From: Actinostola sp. cb2023
Taxonomy: Eukaryota > Cnidaria > Anthozoa > Actiniaria > Actinostolidae
Direction: 5' to 3'
Assembly: GCA_033675265.1 (NCBI GenBank)
Contig: JAUJYZ010000028.1
Span: 206,824-270,823 of the forward strand
DNA length: 64,000 nt
A model generated the notes under the pieces. That model searched no databases. It saw only the letters and a program-made list of their open reading frames with translations, and was not told the origin of the DNA. Positions 33,334-45,109 of the stretch are shown piece by piece; the first letter of the stretch is position 1, and every line of letters starts with the position of its first letter. Made by a program: the position numbers and the translations under genes.

Positions 33334-33907
33334 TATTGGCTCTCATCCAATCAGCGCGCGAGAAATTTTTGACAAGTGTTGTAAAATATAAAACAGACAA
33401 TTCTAAGCAAGGTACCCTCATGCCCTGTTGCAATTGAGCTAGTGTGACTGTGTACATGAAGGCTTTGGAAACACACAAGTATGCTTGAAGAATTGGGATC
33501 CCTGTGGTATGTAAATTTAGAAGGCCGTGGCTGGAGTTTCCCGAGAGTTTCTGACAGTTTGTATTTGATGAGTTTGATTTTCGATTCTAGAAAGCCTCCA
33601 TTTTCTACCTTGTTCTTCAAGTACCTTTGATAGTTATTTGAGGGTTTGAGGTGTATTTAGTTGGTACGTTCGGGTCGGTTGGATTTCGATTTGAAATCGT
33701 CTGAACTCAAGAGCCGGGGTTGTAAGTAGTATTTATAATATTCATTAATAATTCATTAGGCAGCTGTCCAATCTGTGCTCAGCATTCTGGTCACGTGGCT
33801 ACCTTGTAACTTCCATACAATTTCCAAGAAACTAAAAGCACGGGGAGGGTTTGAATAGTTGGCAGGGAATAGGTGGGGTTGATTAATTACTGCAATTGTT
33901 CATAAGT

Positions 33908-34028
33908 ATGATACAGAATAGTAATAAAGCTTATTAGTATTCTGTATCTGATACAGAATACTAATAGACCTTATTAGTATTTTGTATCAGATACAGAATA
34001 CTAATAAGCTCTATAAGTATTCTGTATC
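33908..34028. repeat. compound palindrome of four alternating inverted units
   Basis: GATACAGAATACTAATA and its complement TATTAGTATTCTGTATC alternate three times over 120 bp, so each unit can pair with several partners. Confidence 0.85.
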
Positions 34029-34029
34029 G

Positions 34030-35374
34030 ATCAATGCATTATATGAGAGTAACAATACATTATCCTAAAAGCTAATTAAGAAAAATCAGTACACGTTAGA
34101 TTTTGTTCTGCAGTTTCTTTAATGTAACTCTCTTCCTCTATTGGAGCTTAGCACCTTCACAGTTTTAACTTACTTACTAATGATACAACCATTGGATTTC
34201 TAGCTTTGTGCGGCAATACCTTCACAATCTCAAATAAATTATAACAAACTTTGAAAGACACGACATTACTTCAAATTAAGGACTTCGCACAGTTCTCGCT
34301 AAATATTGCGTTACTTGCTACATTATTATTTTCAAGAACCTCGAATCAGAAGGTGGTAAAGTAATGTTAGTCGAACTAGAACTTCATACGGAATTTATGT
34401 GTCAAAAGAAAGTCAATATCTTTTATCTTTTTACACGGCTCAAAGGGAGAGCACTTTGTAATTAATTTTTTAATTTTAGTGATTTTGATTCCGTGTCTAA
34501 ATAAAGTTCATTCATTCATTCATTCATTCAATAGACTCTTTCCTTGCTACCTTGTTTTTACGAGACATCTGCCAGACTTCAGAAATCTTTACACTCCACT
34601 TCGGTGCTAGTTTGGGCACATTCCCTCAACAACTGACTCTCTTGTGATGCACTTTTATCCTAAGCTATATTTATCCTACCAAAAGTCAGTTATGGGGATT
34701 AAATAAGGCTATACATGCAAGGTTAAGAGAAACCCATGTTAGACTTCTTCCTGCTGGTCACTCCTGCTCAGGTATATTAAGGCTTGGCTTTTCAGAGCAA
34801 CACGTAAAATCACATTTTTTACAATATTTCTATTCATATATAGCACTTGATTATGGTGTTTGGTCCTTAGGAGGCATTTAGGTTTTGTAATATTTTAAGT
34901 GCAATTATGTTAATTTCCAGGGGTCACGTGACCTTAAAATGAGAAAAAGAGAAAGTTGAAAATGGGGAGTACAGAGACCTTTCTAAGAAAAATAAAATAG
35001 GTGTCATTTGATGATGTTTGAAGAGGTCTTCCTAAGTTAGCCTTTGATGGTTGTCCCCAGCTAAACGGTACAGAGAAAACTGAGAATATTTAATTTTCAG
35101 CTTGGTCACGTGACCTGCTTTGTCAATTATCTCCATAACTAACAATGATGGACAACGAGAAAAGGCTATTTTGGAAAGACCTTTACAATTGTCCTTATTT
35201 AATATATATTTTATTATTCTACGAAAAGTCTCTGTACACCCCATTTTTTGTTGAATCTTTCGTACATTTGTGACCACGTGATTTGTCACGTGATACGGCA
35301 TGTCTAGTAATTACCATACAATTTTATTTGATTCAACGAACTACAGCTACTAGCCGAGTTTCAGCTTGGTAGGT
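34030..35374. other. non-coding stretch with a diverged palindrome carrying CACGTG sites
   Basis: A (CATT)n tail after AATAAAG lies near 34500-34530 and looks like a retroposon end. From about 34920 to 35295 a diverged inverted repeat (AATGGGGAGTACAGAGACC versus GGTCTCTGTAC-type) carries GGTCACGTGACC at 34922 and 35104 and CACGTG at 35275 and 35287. No gene seen. Confidence 0.5.
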
Positions 35375-35727
35375 TTAAGAGAGCATCCGTCATAGGACCA
35401 GGCAGGGGTGATACATGCCATCTCTCCGATTTCAATGAAACTCAGCCAAAAGAAAGGCCTCACCTGAAAACTCCTCAAGCCAAAGTAGCTAAGATTTTAA
35501 TTCAATTCCGGGGGAGTTAAACCACCCCCCCCCCCCCCTCGTTTTTCAGTAATTATTCAAATATTTCCTTGAAAAGTACTATAAAAGTAAGCCTCTTTCC
35601 TGCTCATCCAATTCAATAGTTTCTTTTCTTCTTTTATGTGAGTAATTGTATGCCTTTTGTTGATTTATAGCAAAAGCACTGATATATTTGAAGCTATCCC
35701 TGTTGATTGACAGCTGTCAATCTTTAC

Positions 35728-35982
35728 CTATGTCACACAACATTTTTCAATAGTGTAAATTTGACAATATTGCAGTGAAAATATCTCCAATGAGGCACCT
35801 TCGTTTTCAAAAGTAACTACATCACGAGTTACACCAACCCTTCTACTAATAATATCAGGAATCAAATGTTTGGCCTCTCTCAAAAATTCTTGACAACAGC
35901 AGTATGAAATTGACACACACCACAGGAAGCCCATGTTAGTTTCTGCCATATAAAAACCCAAATACAATAAGAAAACAAACAT
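35728..35982 (-). CDS. unrecognised ORF in the left arm (mirrored in the right arm)
   Basis: 84 residues (MFVFLLYLGFYMAETNMGFL…). Its reverse-oriented twin is at 40579-40785. The two copies agree closely at protein level (ISRRVGVTRDVVTFENEG versus ENKG). A hydrophobic start and a Cys cluster (SISYCCCQE) are visible. I do not recognise a family; conservation between arms may reflect only the arm's recent duplication. It may be an exon of a split gene. Confidence 0.3.
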   Translation of the reverse strand: MFVFLLYLGFYMAETNMGFLWCVSISYCCCQEFLREAKHLIPDIISRRVGVTRDVVTFENEGASLEIFSLQYCQIYTIEKCCVT

Positions 35983-36475
35983 ATGTTCTTACTTTCTACT
36001 TTTATTCACGTGTATATAGTGTACATCGTTCTGTATTTGCCACTACTAAAGCAGAAAATTTAATAATCCACACAGCAAGCCCGTAAACTGTATACGAATC
36101 GCCTATATCTTCATTTATGCACTCAACCAATTTAGGATTTTCTTGATTCCAATCAATTAAAGCACACATAATCACAATCTAAACTTTACTTAAGTCCTCA
36201 TAAGCTTTATGTTGCTGAAGCTGTTGCTTACAAAGTGTTTGTCTTTCGTTACTAACGGAGTATTAAATGTTTACATTGCACTCACCGTCACGTCGAATTT
36301 CCCAAAAATTGACTTTCTTAAACAATCTCGATCCAACAAACTGAATAACTAAATGCTTTCATTGGATTTGTAAACCTTTAGTGATTGAAAACATCAATAA
36401 TACCACAAGATAATAGTAAAAGTGCTGATTCTCCCTTGCGAATGACACGAGAGTGCGTGACATTCACATTTCAAG

Positions 36476-36661
36476 GGAAAACACTAGATCCCAATGGCCA
36501 AAACCAGGTCAAGATTTGAATAACAATAGGAACTATTGTACAACAATAGGAACTATTGTTAGATATGCCTCGTTCTACAAAGGACATTTCTCTGTAGAAC
36601 GAGGCATCTATTGTTATTCAAATCTTGACCTGGTTTTGGTCATTGGGATCTAGTGTTTTCC
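36476..36661. mobile_element. palindromic MITE with 9-bp target duplication (Mutator-like)
   Basis: 186 bp, ends GGAAAACACTAGATCC … GGATCTAGTGTTTTCC, and almost entirely self-complementary. Flanks are CATTTCAAG on both sides (36467-36475, 36662-36670). A 9-bp duplication fits the Mutator superfamily. Nested in the 5.75-kb TTAA element. Confidence 0.85.
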
Positions 36662-36872
36662 CATTTCAAGTGATATCCGGTCAGCGGTTACTGTAAAGAG
36701 CATAACACACTTGTAAACCGCGCGACACACCAGCTACCAGTTTGTTTTTCCTTATTTTGAGTCTTACTTTGTTCATTCCTGTGTCTATGTTTCTTCTTCT
36801 AATCAAACTATGCGCTAGAAAGACCTTTCAGTTGACGTTTTGACTTTGTTCTATATACTGTTTTGCCAGTCA

Positions 36873-37262
36873 GATCACAGGCAGCCCAACCATTGCTTTT
36901 GGGGCTACTAAATAATCAAATAAAATGAGATTTGTGTATTTTTTATGGGTTTCCTGTGGTAGAGCGCGCGCGCGTGCGCAATATGTATATGTCGGGCTTC
37001 CTGTGCATAAAATCTATTATGTTGGGCTCCCTGTGCGCATCCCGCGCGTCCCGCAGTACATATGTGCACATTGCTGCGGGCGCGTCCCGCAGGACGTACA
37101 CAGGGATACCAACATTATGCATTTCTATGCACAGCCGAACCCAACGTATCGCGCGCGCGCTCTCTACCACAGGAAACCCATCAAAAAAGACGCGCGCATG
37201 CAAATATATATATTTTTAATAATTATAAATAGCCTCAGAAGCAATGGTTGGTCTTATGGTCA
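36873..37262. mobile_element. MITE of the GGGCTCCCTGTG family with GC-rich hairpin
   Basis: Ends GATCACAGGCAGCCCAACCA and (diverged) TGGTTGGTCTTATGGTC. Inside, ATGGGTTTCCTGTGGTAGAG with CGCGCG runs faces its complement at 37160-37190, and GTTGGGCTCCCTGTGCGC repeats lie in the middle. Related copies are at 60970-61440 and 61765-61835. Confidence 0.65.
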
Positions 37263-37473
37263 GATGTCCAGATAAATGTCAATGCACATCTCAAACCTAT
37301 GCACCTTTTCGTAGTTTCCCAGAATGCTTCATGATTCTGCACGTGCAAGCGAGGTCAGGGTAAAAAATATCTAGAATCGGTCGTGTATTGAGGAAAATAT
37401 TGACTACTGTATCTAATCAAGAACAGGAAACAACTTTTTGTTTTGCTTGAGAATTTGCATATACTGATCTTAA

Positions 37474-37885
37474 AGTGCCTATCACCTCTGAGATTGTTCT
37501 AAAAATATATTCAATATAAGCTGAATAGTTGGTGGGTTCAGTATTTTGTGATTTGAACCTTGAGTTTATGAGTTATAGAGGTTTGAAATATCAATATGCA
37601 AATTTGATGATGTCTACTAAAGGAATCATTTATTATACAAAAACACCCTTGTGCTGATTATAGACATTTGTAAACTTACAGAATAGTTTTTTGCCCATTT
37701 CAAAAATTAAGCTCTTCTTGAAAAATTCTAAATAAGTAATGGCAAATTCCTTAGTAGACGTCATCAAATTTCAAACCTCTATAACTCATAAATGCAAGGT
37801 TCAAATCACAAAATACTGAACCCACCAACTATTCAGCATATATTGAATATATTTTTAAAACAATCTCATAGGGGTTAGTTGCACT
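37474..37885. mobile_element. palindromic TTAA-flanked MITE
   Basis: 412 bp with long inverted arms (CAATATAAGCTGAATAGTTG, ATTTTGTGATTTGAACCTTG and complements). AGTGC … GCACT ends sit between TTAA at 37470-37473 and 37886-37889. Nested in the 5.75-kb element. Confidence 0.8.
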
Positions 37886-37889
37886 TTAA

Positions 37890-39763
37890 GTTTTCTACTG
37901 AATTTCTTCATTCTCTCTTAATATTTTCGATCTATTTTGTACCCTCATGACCTCGCTTGCGCGCGCAGAATCCAGCTGAAGCAATCTGAGAAACTACGAA
38001 AAGATCCATATTGATTTGTACTTGGTTTAGAATCAACTGAAAAAACACTTTGTAGATCTACTTTCGAGTCTGCTACAAAGTAAATCAATAATAAATGTTA
38101 CAATTTGTGCCAGTCATTTATCGGGTATTACGAAATTGAATTACATTGAAACAAAACGTATTTACTCCAGTGCGGATCACCACTTGAACTACGCTTGTAC
38201 TGTTTGAGTAAGCACAAGTCAATAGTTCAGTTCTCTAGTGGTCGTAGCAAAAACATGTCAATTCTATCGCGATCGTGTTCTTTATCATCGTTTTCTAAAA
38301 GTGGGTGCGATGTCTCTCCAAGGTTTCCGAACCATACATTTTTTTTAAAACTCTCAGTGCGTGAAAAATATCAAATCACATTTGAGACAAGTTTTAAAAA
38401 GTTGCACAGACGTGTTTAGCATCTGGGAAATACCTCATTCTAGCACGTGCCGGGCTTTTCAATGAAGAGGGTATGGATATGACTATTTGCCCAAAGCATA
38501 AATGCGAACTAGGAATTTTGTGGAAATGTTGTCTTCCACTACATGGAATAAGGTCTCGGAAGCCAGAACGAGGAGCACACTTTAACTGAGCCAAGACATT
38601 GCGAAGAAGTGGAATGTTCTTGTTCCTGCTGGTGCAGGTAAGATGAAGATAATGTTTTTGTCCAGAAGCTGTATACTTTTTGAGCAATAGTTTTTGTTTA
38701 AATAGGTATTTGTAAATTAGCTTTAAATACCCTTAAAACGGAGCACTGCATGATGGAAAGAGGGGGGTAAATTGAGCGCACGGCTTTTTAAAGTGTATCG
38801 CATGATGACCACGTGGCTGCAATGGGTGAGGTTGAGCAAGAGAGCAATCTGGCGATTGAAGTGTCAACTGAACCGGCCGTCTAGTGCCCCCTTTGCCTAT
38901 GGAGGAGCTGCATCCTGTTCTTGATTTAGCACAACCTGGACCTAGCAATCTTAATTAATGTACTGATTACGCATGATGAAAATCAAGCTAGGGTATGCTA
39001 CATATATGCATTTCAAAAATATTTACCTTTATATATCATAAAGACGTTCGCGGTCATTGTTCGCGTGCATTTCTATTGCGCGCGAGCAATAAGTCAAAAT
39101 CACCAAAAACATTTTTTTTTCGAAATAATATCCATTTTTTCCTTATTTGATAGCTAAAATAGCTTACTTCACATGTTTTCGATTTCCAATGGCTTTGTGG
39201 CGGCCCAAAGGGTACGGATCGGAGGGAATAGGATAGGATCGGAGGGGATATCCCTTCCACTGAATTTTAGATAGTCCCTCCAATCTGTAGTCATTGGGCC
39301 GCCTCGCAGGCTAGCACCGATTTTTAAAGAAAGAAACTCTCATTAGTACCCATTCTGTCCTCGGAATTAAAAACGGCGGCCAAATTTTCGATTTTTACGA
39401 CAAAATATATCCGAAACAAAGACGGTGACCGACATTTTTTTCCTGCTTAAAATATATGTGCTATGAAGATCTGCAAAATATGTTAAAATCAAAAAATGAC
39501 ATTAAATGGGAAAGACTGACAATGGCATCATCACAGTCCAGCCATTTAGCCATTTAGCATCCCAAACCAACAGGGCGATGTCTTCACGTCTGTGACTAGC
39601 AGTGCTATCTGTACCTGACCCACTGCAAGAATCACCATTAATAACACCACCAACAGCAGCAGCAACAACTGCGGAGTACGCTGCTTTTCTTGTCCTGAAG
39701 AAGGCTGTATTAAGCTGTATCAATCTCGTGTCATTTGCAAGGGAAAATCGCCCGGGAGGGAGT
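37890..39763. other. interior of the 5.75-kb element; no gene recognised
   Basis: Short open frames on both strands (38195-38419, 38394-38687, 38733-38948, 39502-39870) show no recognisable motif. No transposase DDE/DDD signature was found by eye. Confidence 0.4.
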
Positions 39764-40092
39764 TCTCCCTTTGTCCAAGTGGTAGGGGTGATCGGCGGTC
39801 GGTTTTGAAAACGATCCCTAAAAGAGCTGTTGAAGCCATGTTCATTTCGACCCCTAAAATGTACGACCATATGGCGAAAAAGTTATTGTGTGTTGATATC
39901 GTTTAATCAGTGACTGGACAATATCTTTCTTCTGTTCTTTCATGTTTGTTCAATAAAGAAAATAAATAACAATTGACCCTAAAAGGTACGGAGTGATGTT
40001 ACGAGTCGGAACCCTAAAAGGTACACACAGAAAATATTTTCAACCCTAAAAGGACCGCCGATCACCCCTACCACTTGGACAAAGAGAGAGTA
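39764..40092. repeat. inverted repeat with 37-bp arms
   Basis: TTTGTCCAAGTGGTAGGGGT GATCGGCGGTC at 39764-39800 faces its complement at 40053-40090. ACCCTAAAAGG-type short repeats lie between, and a poly-C run follows at 40095-40116. Confidence 0.75.
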
Positions 40093-40341
40093 CCCCCCCC
40101 CCCCCCCCCCCCCCCGGTGTTTTCAATCACGAAAGGTTTACAAATCCAATGAAAGCATTTAGTTATTCAGTTTGTTGGATCGAGATTGTTTAAGAAAGTC
40201 AATTTTTGGGAAATTCGACGTGACGGTGAGTGCAATGTAAACATTTAATACTCCGTTAGTAACGAAAGACAAACACTTTGTAAGCAACAGCTTCAGCAAC
40301 ATAAAGCTTATGAGGACTTAAGTAAAGTTTAGATTGTGATT

Positions 40342-40785
40342 ATGTGTGCTTTAATTGATTGGAATCAAGAAAATCCTAAATTGGTTGAGTGCATAAATGA
40401 AGATATAGGCGATTCGTATACAGTTTACGGGCTTGCTGTGTGGATTATTAAATTTTCTGCTTTAGTAGTGGCAAATACAGAACGATGTACACTATATACA
40501 CGTGAATAAAAGTAGAAAGTAAGAACATATGTTTGTTTTCTTATTGTATTTGGGTTTTTATATGCAGCAGAAACTAACATGGGCTTCCTGTGGTGTGTGT
40601 CAATTTCATACTGCTGTTGTCAAGAAATTTTGAGAGAGGCCAAACATTTGATTCCTGATATTATTAGTAGAAGGGTTGGTGTAACTCGTGATGTAGTTAC
40701 TTTTGAAAACAAAGGTGTCTCATTGGAGATATTTTCACTGCAATATTGTCAAATTTACACTATTGAAAAATGTTGTGTGACATAG
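40342..40785 (+). CDS. unrecognised short ORFs in the right arm
   Basis: 40342-40509 encodes about 55 residues (MCALIDWNQENPKLVECINE…). 40579-40785 encodes 68 residues (MGFLWCVSISYCCCQEILRE…). A GAAA|GTAAGA donor and a CAGCAG acceptor lie between them, so they might be two exons. Both are mirrored in the left arm. No family recognised. Confidence 0.3.
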
Positions 40786-41132
40786 GTAAAGATTGACAGC
40801 TGTTAATCAACAGGGATAGCTTCAAATATATCAGTGCTTTTGCTATAAATCAACAAAAGGCATACAATTACTCACATAAAAGAAGAAAAGAAACTATTGA
40901 ATTGGGTGAGCAGGAAAGAGGCTTACTTTTATTGTACTTTTCAAGGAAATATTTGAATAATTACTGAAAAAACGAGGGGGGGTGGTCTAACTCCCCCGGA
41001 ATTGAATTAAAATCTTAGCTACTTTGGCTTGAGGAGTTTTCAGGTGAGGCCTTTCTTTTGGCTGAGTTTCATTGAAATCGGAGAGATGGCATGTATCACC
41101 CCTGCCTGGTCCTATGGCGGATGCTCTCTTAA

Positions 41133-41929
41133 TTCCTGACTCAATAAATTCAAAAAATGTGATTTTATGCTAATTAGCCTCTGATCCAAGCCTTAATACA
41201 CCTGAGTGGGACATTTCACACTGAAATGCGCCAAAAAATCGCATGATCGATCGGCAGTAGACTGATTCCATAAGTCGCTGTTTTCGCTCCTTTTAGATAG
41301 GTGCGTGGTCGCTCAACTAGCGACTTATCACGTTTACACTAATATTCTGTTCAAACGAAAACGATGCTCTTGTATTTTAATTAGCAGGACTCGTACATGT
41401 AGATTTCAGCGAAATCCGTTGTCAGTCTTGTCAGTCCCAACTTACATTCTGAATAAATATTAAAAATATTATTTGAATCTATAGACCGAATTCATAATGC
41501 TGCTTCTAACTTGCATAAAAGCCAAAAAGTATCATTTTGGGAAAAGTAAATATTTGATATGATAGAATGTGATTATCCAAATACTATGTGTGTGTTTTGA
41601 AACCAAATAATAAATCCTTGAGAAGATATGAACATTTGAAATTGTGAAATTGCACCAAAACGAGGCTGGTGAGGACTCACTTGAAAATTACATACAAAAC
41701 TCTCTATTCAAGAGCTGTCATAACTCCGATGATATTTTGTCTACAGCTAAGAAGCTTTCCAAGAATGTTTATTTCTAGGAACTGTTTTAGATGACAGTGA
41801 TCATTTGTACCAGAAACGTATTGTATCGCCTGTGTTTTCAGGTTTTTTACTCAACATTTTTCCAAACACGTTTAAAAAGTAATAAAATACATAATGTTCA
41901 ACAAAGTTCAAATGTGTTCAAAGTTCATC
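41133..41929. other. non-coding, no feature recognised
   Basis: AT-rich sequence between the TTAA element and the BEL integrase end. It should contain the BEL 3' LTR, but I find no sequence here that repeats upstream of the BEL gag. Confidence 0.4.
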
Positions 41930-43548
41930 TTATGATAGCTCAACAGCTAAGTCTGCATCAACAGTTTCTATTTGGTGAAGACGTTGTATTGGTCGACGCA
42001 TCATCCGTCCAGACGGCAATCGTAGAGTAACTGATCTTACTAATCCGTCACGACCAACATGGGTAGATTCTACATGTGCCTTTTTCCACAGACCTCTTGC
42101 AACATTGTCTTCACTGATAAGAACAAAGTCACCTTCTTTTACTGCATGACCAATACTCAACCACTTCTTGAGGGGGATTAACGACTTGAGATATTCAGCG
42201 CTCCATCTCTTCCAGAATCTGTTCGTAAGCCTTTGGTGATACTGAAAACGTTTAGTTATGGCTTTAGAGGTGTGCTCTTTCTTGTTGGTTTCTTTGATAG
42301 GGCCAGATGCTTGCAGGTTTCTTCCAATAAGAATCTGTGCAGGTGTGATTGCTCTGAAGTCATCAGGTTCTACACAAGCATGTGTGAGTGGGCGACTGTT
42401 TATCTGAGCTTCAATCTCAACCAGTACAGTCATTAATTGTTCAGCATCTAACATGACATTTCCAAATATCTTCAATCCTTTTCTCTGAGAATGCCAGGGA
42501 CATCTCGTCAGCTTCTAGAACTCTCCAACATCTGCCTAGCTCCTTACTTGCACCCTTGAATGTTTTAGCATTGTCAGACCAAATAATACTACACATTCCT
42601 CGTCTGGCAACCATACGTCTTAATGCAAGTAGACATCTTTCAACTGTCATGTTACTTACAAGTTCCAAATGAATGGCACGAGTAACAGCACAAGTAAATA
42701 GGCAAATATAAGCCTTGTCGTTAGTGTTTTTCAAATACAGAAGTCCAGCAAAATCCAAACCAACATTGGTAAATGGTGGAGCAGGAGTTATCCTGTCAGA
42801 AGGAAGAGGTGCCATTCTAGATTTTGCATGTATGGCTTAGTTTGGTAGTGACGACAAAGAAGCCGACAGTTCTTTACCACTTGTCTAACACTAGATCTCC
42901 CTTTGATTAGCCATAATCTTTGTCGTAGGATTGCTAAAGTATGTTCAACACCAGCATGAAGCTCTTTACAATGAACATCTTGTATCAATAGTTTTACAAC
43001 AGGATGGCTGGAGGGCAGGATAGCAGGATGCTTCTCATCTTCAGGTAAGTTTGCTTTATGAATCCTACCACCAACACAAAGTAGACCAGAATTTGTACAC
43101 ACAAATGGAGTGAGATTTGTTAGTTTACTTCTTTGAAGTACTTCCATCTAGTGCAATGGAAATGTCTTCATGAAAGCATTCAAGTTGAACCTGTTTTATC
43201 AACCAATGCTCAGCTTCTTGAATCTCTAACCCAGTTAAATGGCTGAGTGTTCTTCTTTCTTTCACACAACGTAAGTTCCTTATGAATCTTCTAATCCACG
43301 CTATTGTGTTGACTACTCGGCTGTACTTGCTAAATCTGGTGATGTCGATCAGTTTTTCTCTTGCATGGTTGTACAACATTACATGTAAGCATACATGTAG
43401 ATTTACTCTTTCTCTCCACCTCTGCAATCTTGGAGGAAGATCTCAAATCTTCAGGCCAATGTTCTTCGGATTTCTCAAGCCATGGTGGACCATTCCACCA
43501 GACACTACTGTTCATTAGCTGCTCTGCAGAAGCACCTCTTATAGGTAT
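41930..43548 (-). pseudogene. BEL integrase and C-terminal domain
   Basis: Directly beyond the Ty3 insertion the BEL frame resumes with IPIRGASAEQLMNSSVWWNG. The integrase zinc-binding part (HAGVEHTLAILRQRLWLIKG, then CRLLCRHYQ) is at about 42830-42960. The catalytic core follows (FTNVGLDFAG near 42760, IWSDNAKTFKGA near 42560). The C-terminal domain (GDFVLISEDNVARGLWKKA … LPSGRMMRRPIQRLH) is typical of BEL/Pao elements and ends at 41930. Frames change near 43430, 43130, 42800 and 42470. Confidence 0.85.
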
Positions 43549-43670
43549 TGTCATGATTCATATTACCTAATATGGTATTGCCATATATGGCATTAGGGTA
43601 CTTAACGAATGTACTAGGCTTTTCGGTAAGTTTGTCAATAAAGTACTTCACATCTTAGCTGAAGCTTACA
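43549..43670 (+). repeat. 5' LTR of Ty3 element no. 2 (122 bp)
   Basis: Starts TGTCATGATTC, ends GAAGCTTACA, and contains an AATAAAG poly(A) signal near its end. One mismatch to the 3' copy. Confidence 0.96.
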
Positions 43671-43709
43671 TGGTGTCAGAAACGAAACACGCCGATTTTA
43701 TCAACCGAC

Positions 43710-45109
43710 ATGGATTCTCTGAAGCACCCGAAACCTTTGTCCTTTGAAGGAAACGTTGCAGACAATTGGAGGCGATGGCTACAACAGTTCAACCTCTACA
43801 TGAACGCCACCGGACGAGACGGGAAAGACGAGAAAATCCAGTACTCGACCTTCCTTACCATTGCAGGAGAGGATGCGTTAGAGATTTATAACACATTTAC
43901 GTTCGAAGAAGCGGAGGCCAACAAGGTCAAGCCACTAATAAAGAAGTTTGAAGCGTATTGTAACCCGCGAAAAAACGTCACGTACGAACGACATAAATTC
44001 AACACGAGATGTCAAGAACCAGACGAGAAGATTGACAGGTATGTCACAGAGCTACGAAAGCTAGCCAAATCCTGCGAGTTCAGCGAATTGACCGATTCGC
44101 TGATACGAGACCGCATTGTATGTGGAATTCTTGACGGAAAAGTTCGAGAGAAATTGTTGAGCGAAGAGGATGTGACCTTACAAAGGCAATCAACTTGTGT
44201 CGTTCAGCAGAAATGAGCAAAGTTCAATCACAGAGCCTTGGTCCGGTTGAACAGCCACTACACGCCATTCAATCACAGAGAAATTACAGTAAACAACCGA
44301 ATCAACGACAACCTTCGAACCAACCGTCCAACAAACCGTGTTATAGATGTGGGAAAATACACGAGTTCAGAAAATGTCCCGCGTTTGGTCAAACGTGCCG
44401 TAAATGCCATCGCGAAAATCACTTCGCAAGTGTTTGTCGAGCCAAGCGGAATGACATACACTCGGTTGAGCAACAACACGAATCCGACGGATCAGAAGAA
44501 CTTTTTGTTGGAACTATTTCAACAGAACGCCAGCAAAGCGAATGGAGGATAACTTTGGACATCGAGCAACGGTCCATCAGCCTCAAAATAGATACCGGCG
44601 CCCAATGTAACGTGATGCCTGAGAAAATCTACCGAACGATTTCCAAAGCACAACCGTCAAAAGCTGGATCAAAGTTAGTGTCTTACTCCGGTCATACAAT
44701 CAAAGTCGTTGGAAAAGCCGTTCTGCTGATCACCTACAAAGGAACATATTACCCCATAGAGTTCCAGATAACTAATCAAGACATGGACAGTCCACCAGTA
44801 CTAGGCCTAGCGACATGTTTGGAATTAAATTTAGTTCAACGTGTCTACACATTGACCTCGAGCAAACCCGACGTAAACATGTCACGCAATCCTGCCAACA
44901 GACCTCAGACATCGACAGATTCAGCGGAAGCGACAATTACCGCTAAAGCAGACGAAATAATGGCTATGTATGAAGATGTCTTCAAAGGTCTCGGATGCCT
45001 CAGTGGAGAATACAGTATTAAGATAGACCCGACAGTTCCTCCCGTCATTCATCCGCCACGAAAGGTACCGTTTGCCCTGCGTGACAAGTTCGAAATGGAG
45101 CTGAAATGA
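43710..45109 (+). pseudogene. gag and protease of Ty3 element no. 2, broken
   Basis: The ATG at 43710 opens a capsid frame (MDSLKHPKPLSFEGNVADNW, then NTRCQEPDEKIDRYVTELRK) that shifts near 44183. The second frame carries two zinc knuckles (CYRCGKIHEFRKCP and CRKCHRENHFASVC, about 44338-44450) and the protease core IDTGAQCNVMP near 44590. The frame stops at an in-frame TGA at 45107-45109, at the start of RT. Confidence 0.9.

Larger units (their letters stand above)
35379..41128. mobile_element. 5.75-kb element with ~1-kb terminal inverted repeats, flanked by TTAA
   Basis: The outer ends GAGAGCATCCG … CGGATGCTCTC are flanked by TTAA (35375-35378 and 41129-41132), which is the piggyBac-type target. 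The left arm 35379 to about 36392 and the right arm about 40118 to 41128 are near-identical inverted copies, including a poly-C run. The inside has no recognisable transposase and hosts several smaller palindromic elements. It looks like a large non-autonomous DNA transposon. Confidence 0.8.
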
